Assembly (NCBI GenBank): GCA_945949035.1
Contig: CAMFDH010000092.1
Coordinates: 1-5,939 of the forward strand
Origin: an uncultured Actinomyces sp.
GTDB lineage: Bacteria > Actinomycetota > Actinomycetes > Actinomycetales > Actinomycetaceae
DNA length: 5,939 bases
Direction of reading: 5' to 3'
Part shown: positions 1 through 4,304 of the stretch, one piece after another
How positions within the stretch are numbered: the stretch's first letter is position 1
Layout of the letters: every line of letters begins with the position of its first letter
Translations under genes and position numbers: made by a program
The notes under the pieces: model-generated
The model's database searches: none
What the model was told of the DNA's origin: nothing
What the model saw: the letters and a program-made list of their open reading frames with translations, nothing else

Positions 1-460
1 CCCAGTCAGTAGCGATACGCGCCATCTTGATTCGGTGGTTGGGCGCGAACGGAGCCTCTGGGCGTTCGCCAACCGACATAATCGCAAAGTACTCGACACC
101 TCGCCAGCGCAGAAGGCTTGTGGCCAGGTTTGCGTTGTCCAGTGTGTTCAGGTCGGAATCCAACCAGCGGGTCTTCGAGTGCTCAACCTGGAACACGATG
201 TTCGGGTTGTAGTTCAGCGTGGTAGTTGCACCGGCTCGCTGGCAGAACGTCAGGCTGTCGTCCGTTTCCGGGTCGTCCAGGTCAAACGTGGTGCCATCCG
301 TGTTCAGTGCACAGGTGATGTTAAAGATAACCCCGTTAGGGTCGTTGGTCGGGTTCGCATTAAGCTCAGCGGAAGTCGGGTTCTCCCAGTCCTCGAATGC
401 GAGGGGGGAAGCCAGCATGAATCGCCAAACCAACTCGCCCGGTAGTCGTCTAAGTGCCAT
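1..460 (-). CDS. Major tail (tube) protein, N-terminal part, runs off the window
   Basis: An uninterrupted minus-strand frame starts with ATG at 460 and stays open for 153 codons to the window edge, so the C-terminus is missing. The product begins MALRRLPGELVWRF and contains an acidic DDPETDDSLTFC segment around residues 62-73. It continues with a motif-rich beta-type stretch (TTLNYNPNIVFQVEHSK). Segments of the form L-x-DPETDD-x-x-TFC are familiar to me from actinophage tail tube proteins. The protein would polymerise as stacked rings to form the tail tube. The start overlaps the stop of the preceding small gene in a TAATG junction, so translation is probably coupled. It directly follows the tail terminator and a small gene, which is the normal siphovirus position for the tube gene. 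Family assignment is by pattern and gene order, not by a search. Confidence 0.8.
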   Translation of the reverse strand, partial: MALRRLPGELVWRFMLASPLAFEDWENPTSAELNANPTNDPNGVIFNITCALNTDGTTFDLDDPETDDSLTFCQRAGATTTLNYNPNIVFQVEHSKTRWLDSDLNTLDNANLATSLLRWRGVEYFAIMSVGERPEAPFAPNHRIKMARIATDW

Positions 461-684
461 TACTCAGCGTCCTCCGAATCGTGGTCTACGGGAGTGGTGA
501 TCTGTTCCGCCTGGTACTCTTCCACCGTTCGCGACCTGTACAATACAGGTACGTACGACTTTGAGCCTGGCTCCACCTCAACAAGAGAGCCGCCCGACAA
601 GATGGGGTGCTCTAATAGCTTACGAGGTACCTGCCCCGTTTTGCCTGTAAGGGTGTTCCGAACCCAGACTTGATCTTTACTCAT
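460..684 (-). CDS. Small conserved-looking protein between tail terminator and tail tube genes, function unknown
   Basis: The 74-residue product starts MSKDQVWVRNTLTGK and ends in an acidic tail (HDSEDAE). I do not recognise a named domain. The first 35 residues (VWVRN-TGK-GQVPRKLLEHP) look like a compact beta-rich fold. Similar short proteins sit just before the tail tube gene in many actinobacterial phages, but none has a role I can state. The reading frame is open up to 810, but that would overlap the tail terminator gene by 94 bases. ATG at 684 gives a 32-base gap after that gene, and GGA lies 7 bases before it. ATG at 696 (MDTD added) is an alternative with no visible Shine-Dalgarno site. 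The gene ends TAA inside a TAATG overlap with the tail tube gene. Confidence 0.7.
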   Translation of the reverse strand: MSKDQVWVRNTLTGKTGQVPRKLLEHPILSGGSLVEVEPGSKSYVPVLYRSRTVEEYQAEQITTPVDHDSEDAE

Positions 685-694
685 ATCAGTATCC

Positions 695-703
695 ATTCTA
701 CCA
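695..703 (-). promoter_or_regulatory. Possible extended -10 promoter element (TGGTAGAAT)
   Basis: On the minus strand TGG precedes TAGAAT, which fits the extended -10 pattern TGnTAnAAT. No good -35 hexamer is visible at 16-18 bases. Initiation about 7 bases downstream would leave only a few bases before the ATG at 684, so the transcript would be almost leaderless. The same element style recurs at 2537, 2676, 3112 and 3381. A chance match is quite possible here, because the 717-1178 gene is probably co-transcribed with its neighbour. Confidence 0.35.
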
Positions 704-715
704 CAAAGGGTGGTA
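699..715 (-). other. Short hairpin between the tail terminator gene and the 74-aa gene
   Basis: TACCAC (699-704) and GTGGTA (710-715) form a perfect 6-bp inverted repeat with a 5-base loop. It begins 2 bases after the tail terminator stop codon. It has no T-tract and is too weak for a standard terminator. It overlaps the TGGTAGAAT element, so pairing and promoter function would share bases. Confidence 0.4.
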
Positions 716-716
716 C

Positions 717-1178
717 CTACATGTTTGCAATTGCGAGTTGGAAGTTCACGCCGAAGCCCGACGGGAAAATATATGCCTCTGTTGCGTAGTTCGAACCAAC
801 GATAGGCCAACTACCGCCGGAGAACCTCTTGTATACTCCTGTAGTGACCTCCGAGTGCGACCCCATCATGAGGTCATTCAAGCGGTTGTATAGCTTTCTC
901 GCTACTGTAGCATCGGAAGCCACCGCCTGAACATAAATCGGAAGCGTGTGGTCGTCATACCGAGGCCCGGTGAACCCGCTCGAACTCCCTTCTACCTTAT
1001 AAATATCCCCGAATTGTAGGGCGTAGTATGGTTTCGCCCTACCGGTGATCGGGTCGTACTCTAGAGTGTCGGAGTCAGGTATGGAGACCTCTCGTACTTC
1101 TTGAGGGAGATGGGTTCGCAGGAGGTCAAGAAGCCATTCCTGTACCTCCTCAAGCGTGAAGTGATCACCATGAATCAT
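717..1178 (-). CDS. Tail terminator protein
   Basis: The product is 153 residues, the usual size for siphovirus tail terminators (the lambda gpU / HK97 gp10-gp11 neighbourhood). It begins MIHGDHFTLEEVQEWLLDLLRTHLP, an amphipathic helix typical of the family N-terminus. It continues with a beta-rich body (LPIYVQAVASDATVARKLYN) that resembles the part of the fold where a helix packs on a sheet. The protein is expected to form a hexameric ring that caps the tail tube and sets the joining surface to the head. ATG at 1178 overlaps the upstream stop by 4 bases (ATGA), which supports this start and suggests coupled translation. Position between the gp10-like gene and the tail tube gene supports the call; the sequence alone is only moderately diagnostic. 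Confidence 0.7.
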   Translation of the reverse strand: MIHGDHFTLEEVQEWLLDLLRTHLPQEVREVSIPDSDTLEYDPITGRAKPYYALQFGDIYKVEGSSSGFTGPRYDDHTLPIYVQAVASDATVARKLYNRLNDLMMGSHSEVTTGVYKRFSGGSWPIVGSNYATEAYIFPSGFGVNFQLAIANM

Positions 1179-1621
1179 CGCGCCCTCGCTTTCTGAATAA
1201 ATTCGGTTCTGAACTTTTCTCGGGCAACGGTGTATGCATCTGCTATCGCATGTATGCCCTGCACTTTAGCGCCTGATGTAGCGATGGTGAACCCACCCTC
1301 CTGGAGAGCGAAATACAACTCCCGCTTACCAGGGTCGATCCACCCGAATCGAGCCTGAATGCGGTCATCACCGTACTCAACCACCCGTGAGTCAACGGAG
1401 TCAATCATGTTCCCGGTGTCAATACGCCCCGACCGGCCTTGCTTTCGACCCCAAGGGGTGCCACGGGTGGAGATGTGGTGCTTCGTGGCTTCCCGACCTG
1501 ACTCGGCAAACGCCTCTGCGGCCTCTAGCCCCGCTTCAGTGAAATTCTCGACCTTCCCTCGGAACCAGCGAACGAACTCCCCCGTGTCTCCGCCGCCGTA
1601 CCGGGCTCGCTGACTAGCCAT
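1175..1621 (-). CDS. HK97 gp10-like neck / tail-completion protein
   Basis: The product is 148 residues from ATG at 1621 (MASQRARYGG). The frame also offers ATG at 1636, five residues longer. I prefer 1621 because it overlaps the previous gene by only 8 bases (ATGGCTAG); neither start has a well-spaced Shine-Dalgarno site. A long N-terminal helix (FVRWFRGKVENFTEAGLEAAE, about residues 16-36) is followed by a segment TPWGRKQGRSGRIDTGNMIDSV. That R-x-DTG-x-M pattern is characteristic of the HK97 gp10-like family. A glycine-rich stretch (FALQEGG) and a C-terminal helix (AREKFRTEFIQKARAR) complete the usual layout. Members help join tail to head or complete the tail end. Gene order between the stopper and the tail terminator fits. 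Confidence 0.75.
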   Translation of the reverse strand: MASQRARYGGGDTGEFVRWFRGKVENFTEAGLEAAEAFAESGREATKHHISTRGTPWGRKQGRSGRIDTGNMIDSVDSRVVEYGDDRIQARFGWIDPGKRELYFALQEGGFTIATSGAKVQGIHAIADAYTVAREKFRTEFIQKARAR

Positions 1622-2054
1622 CTCCGACCGCCGCATCCCCGTCGAACATGACTTCGAAGGTTCTTGTCGCGGCGGAAGACCCTTGGAAGTCCCCGGTCAC
1701 GGTACCAATACGGCGGAGTAAAGCGGGGTTCCTCGGAGATGCGGTGAAAATAATCTTCGAATTACGTCTCACCAACCCCATTGCGTGTTGCGGGAGCTGC
1801 ACTCTTGTGGTTCGAAGGGTGCTCTTATTCGGCTGGGGGTCGTTTGAGTTGATCCCTGCCCGAGTCGTTATCACTCTCGCTTGGCCGGTGTACAGGACGC
1901 TTGCGGGGGGTCCGCTGTACTCGTTGGTTTCCGGATCGTACTGGCTTGAGTCGAAGGTGGAAGGGTCGATGATTCGAACGTCCGCCTGCTGCCATTCCCG
2001 TCTCCCCGTAACTCCGGCTATCTCATCGTTCCACGGTTTACTGAACATCCCCAC
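1614..2054 (-). CDS. Head-tail stopper / head closure protein (DUF6093-like)
   Basis: The product is 146 residues from GTG at 2054. A purine-rich GAGGGCGG lies about 6 bases upstream, whereas the in-frame ATG at 2048 has only GGGG directly against it. The segment QYDPETNEYSGPPASVLYTGQARV (about residues 38-61) is the recognisable part. This acidic DPET-x-E-Y linker followed by a beta strand with YTG-A-R is typical of DUF6093-type proteins in actinophage head-tail connection modules. The rest is a small beta barrel by appearance (RVQLPQHAMGLVRRNSKIIF). The stopper ring plugs the portal channel after packaging and docks the tail. The gene follows the adaptor with a 3-base gap and overlaps the next gene. 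The family call is by motif and position. Confidence 0.7.
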   Translation of the reverse strand: MGMFSKPWNDEIAGVTGRREWQQADVRIIDPSTFDSSQYDPETNEYSGPPASVLYTGQARVITTRAGINSNDPQPNKSTLRTTRVQLPQHAMGLVRRNSKIIFTASPRNPALLRRIGTVTGDFQGSSAATRTFEVMFDGDAAVGDG

Positions 2055-2057
2055 TAG

Positions 2058-2504
2058 CTACCGCCCTCGGTACGGCCACGGGGTGAGTTCGGGGTGGACG
2101 TGCTTCTCCCTAGCCCCCACGGGGGTGAACTCAAAAATGTCGCCCAGACCCTCGGCGTCATCCTCTTCATCTGCAAGGTCGAACCACATCTGTGCTGCGG
2201 CTCGGAGGTCTGCGGCTCGCTTGGTGGTGTCCAGGCGAAGGTCATAGTCTTGCACCATCTTCGACTCGACAGCGGCCTGAGACGCAAGCATGGTGTACAC
2301 GTACCCGGCAGTACGGTTCTCGTTACCCTCTGCGCGGATCAAGGCGGCCTCGATCTGACCGTCGGAGGCTACCTGGTACGACCCGAATCCCTCCTCCGGG
2401 GGTTCTAACTCTACGTACTCAGTGTCTCCGATGAGATACCGGACACGCCCCACTTCGGTTTCGGGGTCGGGGGGTGCAACACCTTTGTTTTCTGGGGAAG
2501 GCAC
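2058..2504 (-). CDS. Head-tail adaptor (connector) protein
   Basis: The product is 148 residues from GTG at 2504, with AGAGGA 3 bases upstream. A short proline-rich leader (MPSPENKGVAPPDPETEVG) is followed by VRYLIGDTE, the opening typical of phage adaptor proteins of the gp6/gp15 connector fold. Helices follow: GQIEAALIRAEGNENRTAGY, VYTMLASQAAVESKMVQDYD and DTTKRAADLRAAAQMWFDLA. The C-terminus (about residues 115-148) is acidic then basic and extended. Adaptors form a 12-mer ring beneath the portal that the stopper then binds. The gene is the first of the compact connector block and lies after a terminator and a promoter-like element, so this block may start its own transcript. Confidence 0.75.
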   Translation of the reverse strand: MPSPENKGVAPPDPETEVGRVRYLIGDTEYVELEPPEEGFGSYQVASDGQIEAALIRAEGNENRTAGYVYTMLASQAAVESKMVQDYDLRLDTTKRAADLRAAAQMWFDLADEEDDAEGLGDIFEFTPVGAREKHVHPELTPWPYRGR

Positions 2505-2536
2505 AGTTCCTCTTTCGGTCGTAAGTCTCTCCTACT

Positions 2537-2542
2537 ATTCTA
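2537..2542 (-). promoter_or_regulatory. Candidate promoter -10 (TAGAAT) for the adaptor-to-tail block
   Basis: The minus strand reads GGTAGAATAGTAGGAGAG. TAGAAT matches four or five of six -10 consensus bases. The stretch GGTARAATAGTARG is shared with the element at 3112 upstream of the head fiber gene. It lies 20 bases after the terminator hairpin and 33 bases before the GTG start. No -35 is convincing, and the extended TGn is replaced by CGG. Confidence 0.5.
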
Positions 2543-2562
2543 CCGTACTGCGAGGAAGAGAA

Positions 2563-2597
2563 CGCCCCTACCCGGAGGGAGAACACGGGTAGGGGCG
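2563..2597 (-). terminator. Rho-independent-type terminator after the head fiber gene
   Basis: CGCCCCTACCC (2563-2573) and GGGTAGGGGCG (2587-2597) form a perfect 11-bp GC-rich stem with a 13-base loop. On the minus strand it is followed by TTCTCTTCC, a pyrimidine run with several T's. The plus-strand side has no T's, so it is oriented to end leftward transcripts. The T-tract is weaker than in classical terminators. Confidence 0.75.
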
Positions 2598-2633
2598 GAG
2601 CGAGCCCACGGGAGAGGAGGGAGAACCGTAGAC

Positions 2634-2667
2634 ACCTCAGTACCGAAGCTGAGAGAAACTCAGAGGT
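2634..2667 (-). other. Mutually exclusive hairpins (attenuator-like)
   Basis: Three 5-base blocks alternate: CTCAG (2636-2640), CTGAG (2649-2653) and CTCAG (2659-2663). The middle block can pair with either neighbour but not both. Outer bases ACCTC (2634-2638) and GAGGT (2663-2667) can also pair. The region lies between the promoter-like element at 2676 and the terminator at 2563-2597. Function is inference only; stems are short. Confidence 0.35.
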
Positions 2668-2675
2668 ACCTTTTC

Positions 2676-2684
2676 ATTATATCA
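2676..2684 (-). promoter_or_regulatory. Perfect extended -10 element (TGATATAAT) overlapping the head fiber stop codon
   Basis: The minus strand reads TGATATAATG. This is an exact match to the consensus TGnTATAAT; the TGA is also the head fiber stop codon. There is no recognisable -35 at 17 bases (GGCTCC), but extended -10 elements can work without one. Predicted start is near 2669. The transcript would run into the terminator at 2563-2597 after about 110 bases, unless that terminator is read through. Confidence 0.5.
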
Positions 2685-3074
2685 GCCTTCGAGAGCGAGG
2701 AGCCTGTCGTCTAGAGTCTTAATCCAGGCTTCGATTGACTGTGAGAGAGTGTCATCGCCGTCTCGATTGACAACCTGTACCTGTGCCGCATTCGCTAGTC
2801 GAGCGGTTGCAAGGCTACCTGTCGCAATCTTTGCAGCGGGTAGTCCCGGTATACGGTCTGCGTCGAGTTCCCCAGCAGTGATGTCGGAAGCGTTGTGCGT
2901 GTGGGTTTCGGGGGGAAACGCCGTGGGTTTATCGGATACGTCTCCCCAGCTTACCTCTACGTCGCCACCTCCGTTATCGGGCAGGTCATAAATTGTAACA
3001 GGCTGGGCCACACCCTCATAATCCGGCTCTACAGTTTCAGGGTCTACGTACTTCAGTGGCTTAGGGTTTACCAT
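2682..3074 (-). CDS. Head fiber protein (phi29 gp8.5-like)
   Basis: The product is 130 residues, starting MVNPKPLKYV. The frame is open 18 codons further up to 3128, but ATG at 3074 has GAAAGGA a few bases before it, and the longer version would place the start across the promoter-like element at 3112. The diagnostic part is residues 41-65: a VSWGDVSDKPTAFPP segment followed by THTHNASDI. This W-x-DV-x-x-KP-x-FPP-x-x-HTH pattern is the signature of the Phage_head_fibr family. Residues 67-96 (ELDADRIPGLPAAKIATG) are a repeat-like shaft of alternating small and hydrophobic residues. The last 20 residues form a short heptad-like helix likely to trimerise. It would decorate the capsid surface and is usually dispensable. 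It appears to have its own promoter and terminators on both sides. Confidence 0.8.
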   Translation of the reverse strand: MVNPKPLKYVDPETVEPDYEGVAQPVTIYDLPDNGGGDVEVSWGDVSDKPTAFPPETHTHNASDITAGELDADRIPGLPAAKIATGSLATARLANAAQVQVVNRDGDDTLSQSIEAWIKTLDDRLLALEG

Positions 3075-3075
3075 G

Positions 3076-3088
3076 GAAAGGTCCTTTC
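3076..3088 (-). promoter_or_regulatory. Ribosome binding site of the head fiber gene, inside a palindrome
   Basis: GAAAGG and CCTTTC form a perfect 6-base inverted repeat around one central base. On the minus strand it reads GAAAGGACCTTTC, so the Shine-Dalgarno core AAAGGA is one arm, ending a few bases before the ATG at 3074. It supports this start. The loop is too tight for the full RNA stem, so the palindrome may be coincidental or a DNA-level operator. Confidence 0.5.
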
Positions 3089-3111
3089 GTAGGAGTTGAA
3101 GCTTCCTTACT

Positions 3112-3120
3112 ATTTTACCA
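3112..3120 (-). promoter_or_regulatory. Candidate extended -10 promoter (TGGTAAAAT) for the head fiber gene
   Basis: The minus strand reads GTGGTAAAATAGTAAGG, which fits TGnTAnAAT. It lies 15 bases after the terminator stem at 3136-3175 and about 37 bases before the ATG at 3074. It shares GGTARAATAGTARG with the element at 2537. No clear -35 is visible. Because a strong terminator lies just upstream, the head fiber gene seems to need its own promoter here. Confidence 0.55.
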
Positions 3121-3135
3121 CTCCGCACAAACCAA

Positions 3136-3175
3136 AGACCCCCTACTACAAGCCTGAGGCTAGGGTAGGGGGTCT
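3136..3175 (-). terminator. Strong hairpin terminator upstream of the head fiber gene
   Basis: AGACCCCCTAC (3136-3146) and GTAGGGGGTCT (3165-3175) make a perfect 11-bp stem. The loop carries a nested hairpin, AGCC-TGA-GGCT (3151-3161). On the minus strand the stem is followed by TTGGTTTGT, so the last stem base plus tail give a T-rich 3' end. It would end transcripts from the endonuclease gene or from the promoter-like element at 3381. Confidence 0.8.
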
Positions 3176-3375
3176 AACAGGGGTATGTGAGGACCGGGAT
3201 TGCGCATTTACCCGGAAGGTCAAGCATTTCGTGCCATTAAGTAGCCCGCTTTTCAACCTGCGCAGAGTTTGGGCCGGTAAGCCCGAGTCCCTCGACTCCT
3301 CCGCCGCGTTACTGCCACTGGGTGCCCCAACAGTTGTTCCGCCATCCTCCGGTCTGGCCGTCGCCCTACCGTTAC
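3136..3375 (-). ncRNA. Candidate structured small RNA or leader between endonuclease and head fiber genes
   Basis: This gene-free stretch begins just after an extended -10 element (3381-3389) and ends in a strong terminator, the layout of a stand-alone RNA of about 240 bases. Several inverted repeats lie inside it: an imperfect hairpin at 3311-3334 (ACTG/CAGT with inner TGGG/CCCA), GAGTC/GACTC at 3285-3298, GGGC/GCCC at 3271-3284 directly next to it, and CCGGG/CCCGG at 3194-3215. I do not recognise RNase P RNA, tmRNA, a tRNA, a group I intron core or a known riboswitch. It could instead be a remnant of coding sequence or an untranslated spacer; one minus-strand frame is open across most of it but has no good start. 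Confidence 0.35.
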
Positions 3376-3380
3376 TTTCT

Positions 3381-3389
3381 ATTGTAGCA
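3381..3389 (-). promoter_or_regulatory. Candidate extended -10 promoter (TGCTACAAT) just after the endonuclease gene
   Basis: The minus strand reads ATGTGCTACAATAGAAAG. TACAAT is one base from the -10 consensus and is preceded by TGn. It starts 4 bases after the endonuclease stop codon. No -35 match is visible at 16-18 bases. Predicted initiation is near 3374. Confidence 0.5.
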
Positions 3390-3396
3390 CATTCTA
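3385..3396. repeat. Short direct repeat, copy at the 3' end of the endonuclease gene
   Basis: TAGCACATTCTA matches TACCACATTCTC at 4239-4250 in 10 of 12 positions, with eight identical bases in a row (CACATTCT). This copy covers the endonuclease stop codon. The pair brackets the whole endonuclease gene in the same orientation. It may mark an insertion footprint, or both copies may simply be promoter elements of one type. Confidence 0.45.
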
Positions 3397-4212
3397 TTTG
3401 ACGCTTTTCCAGGTTCGACCTGTCAGCATTGCGGATACTGATCCCTCGGACACTCCGAACTCTTGCGCTAGAGACCGTACCTCTCCGTACGCCCCGGTAT
3501 ACCTCTCTCGAATAACTCTTACAGTTTCGGGGGTAAGCTTCGCGTTGGGGTGTATCTCTCGTGTCTTGTCACTCGGAATCCGTCCCCAGTCATCACGCGA
3601 GATATTCTCCATGCGCGACTGAAGACGTTCACGGGTTCTCATCTGCTGTCTCGGACCAATGGGCCAAGGCACCCACCGCCACGTCTGGCCACGACTTATG
3701 GCTCCTACGGTACGCTTAGTCAACCCCTCGGACTCCGCTATTTCGGCAATCGTCACCCCGCACCACAGTCGGTGTTTTATGTCTGCGACCTGATCCTCCG
3801 TTAGACCAGCTTTGCTCCACCCAGGCTTTCCCTTCTTTGCTGCGGAGATGGCGGCTCTTGATTTGTCTGAGAGGTTATAACCCCGCACTCCACCCCCACC
3901 CGGTGTCGTATTAAGCCCGTGCTGTGATTTAAATGTGCTATGTTCGTGGATTAAATCTACTTCGAGTTTGTCCGCAGTTTCTTGACTAAACACCCGGCCC
4001 AAAACCCGGTACCGTATGTTCTCTACACCGTGCTTACGAATCCAGCGATACACAGGTAGGCCGCCGATTCGGTGGTTCTTGTCCCTGCGGGCGTTCTTAA
4101 GGTGGTCCCGAAACCGGACATCCACCGTGACCGATGTTTGGCCTACGTACCGAATGCGCGAGGTGCACTTTTTGCAAGCACAGTACAGCCCGTACATTTC
4201 CCATGTGACCAT
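3394..4212 (-). CDS. Free-standing GIY-YIG homing endonuclease with two helix-turn-helix repeats
   Basis: The product is 272 residues and makes site-specific DNA cuts that spread its own gene by repair. The GIY-YIG nuclease domain is residues 6-112. It has GLY (8-10) and YVG (22-24), then R33-x3-H37 matching the I-TevI R-x3-H pair. E84 (LEVDLIHEH) is the likely metal ligand, and N101 lies in GLNTTPGGG. A NUMOD3-like linker (SDKSRAAISAAKKGKPGW, 115-132) follows. Two DNA-binding repeats complete it: residues 137-181 (LTEDQVADIKHRL, ending RGQTWRWV) and 226-271 (LTPETVRVIRERY, ending TGRTWKSV). Both end in the G-x-TW motif of homing-endonuclease HTH repeats. All catalytic residues seem present, so it is probably active. 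A cysteine cluster C-x-C-x2-C (11-16) interrupts the first hairpin. It is an insertion in the capsid module, not a structural gene, with a terminator on each side. No intron exons are seen. Confidence 0.9.
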   Translation of the reverse strand: MVTWEMYGLYCACKKCTSRIRYVGQTSVTVDVRFRDHLKNARRDKNHRIGGLPVYRWIRKHGVENIRYRVLGRVFSQETADKLEVDLIHEHSTFKSQHGLNTTPGGGGVRGYNLSDKSRAAISAAKKGKPGWSKAGLTEDQVADIKHRLWCGVTIAEIAESEGLTKRTVGAISRGQTWRWVPWPIGPRQQMRTRERLQSRMENISRDDWGRIPSDKTREIHPNAKLTPETVRVIRERYTGAYGEVRSLAQEFGVSEGSVSAMLTGRTWKSVK

Positions 4213-4215
4213 ACC

Positions 4216-4223
4216 CCTCCTTT
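4216..4223 (-). promoter_or_regulatory. Strong ribosome binding site of the endonuclease gene
   Basis: The minus strand reads AAAGGAGG, fully complementary to the 16S rRNA 3' end, 3 bases before ATG at 4212. It supports this start over ATG at 4197. It is the strongest Shine-Dalgarno site in the window, while the highly expressed capsid gene has only GGAG. Confidence 0.75.
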
Positions 4224-4238
4224 CTGTTACAAGAAGCC

Positions 4239-4250
4239 TACCACATTCTC
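4239..4250. repeat. Short direct repeat, copy upstream of the endonuclease gene, with a weak promoter-like element
   Basis: TACCACATTCTC is the partner of 3385-3396. On the minus strand it gives GAGAATGTGGTAGGCT, so TGGTAGGCT sits where TGCTACAAT sits in the other copy. The -10 match here is poor (TAGGCT). If it works, it would drive the endonuclease gene after the capsid terminator. Confidence 0.4.
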
Positions 4251-4261
4251 AGGACGCACGA

Positions 4262-4291
4262 AAACCCCCTCTGCCGAAACAAAGGGGGTTT
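4262..4291 (-). terminator. Rho-independent terminator after the major capsid gene
   Basis: AAACCCCCT (4262-4270) and AGGGGGTTT (4283-4291) form a perfect 9-bp stem with a 12-base loop. On the minus strand the stem ends in GGGGGTTTTCGT, giving a short T-tract. It lies 13 bases after the capsid stop codon. The plus-strand side also ends in TTT, so it may work both ways. Confidence 0.85.
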
Positions 4292-4304
4292 AAGTGAGGA
4301 AAGG

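Noticed and set aside
1648..2247. Plus-strand open frame of 199 codons
   Set aside because: It lies opposite two well-supported connector genes, has no family features, and is a by-product of their codon use.
3253..3345. Minus-strand 30-codon open frame (MAEQLLGHP...) inside the structured gap
   Set aside because: GGAGG is present but touches the ATG with no spacer, and the product is arginine-rich with no family look. It could only be a leader peptide if the 3381 promoter is real, which is too speculative to annotate.
3176..3375. A tRNA or tmRNA in the gap
   Set aside because: No cloverleaf with a GTTCGA-type T-loop and matching acceptor stem could be built on either strand.
3096..3401. 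Plus-strand open frame of about 101 codons from TTG, spanning the gap between head fiber and endonuclease genes
   Set aside because: AGGAG lies directly against the TTG with no spacing. The frame crosses a strong terminator hairpin, and the product has no recognisable family. All neighbours are on the other strand.
3149..3410. Long open minus-strand frame without ATG, rich in G, S, T and A, that could be a displaced gene fragment
   Set aside because: It begins inside the endonuclease gene in another frame and has no usable start or ribosome binding site. GC-rich DNA often leaves such frames open.
3394..4304. A group I intron carrying the endonuclease
   Set aside because: The capsid gene and the head fiber gene are both complete, with no split exons. 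No intron core elements are seen, so the endonuclease is free-standing.
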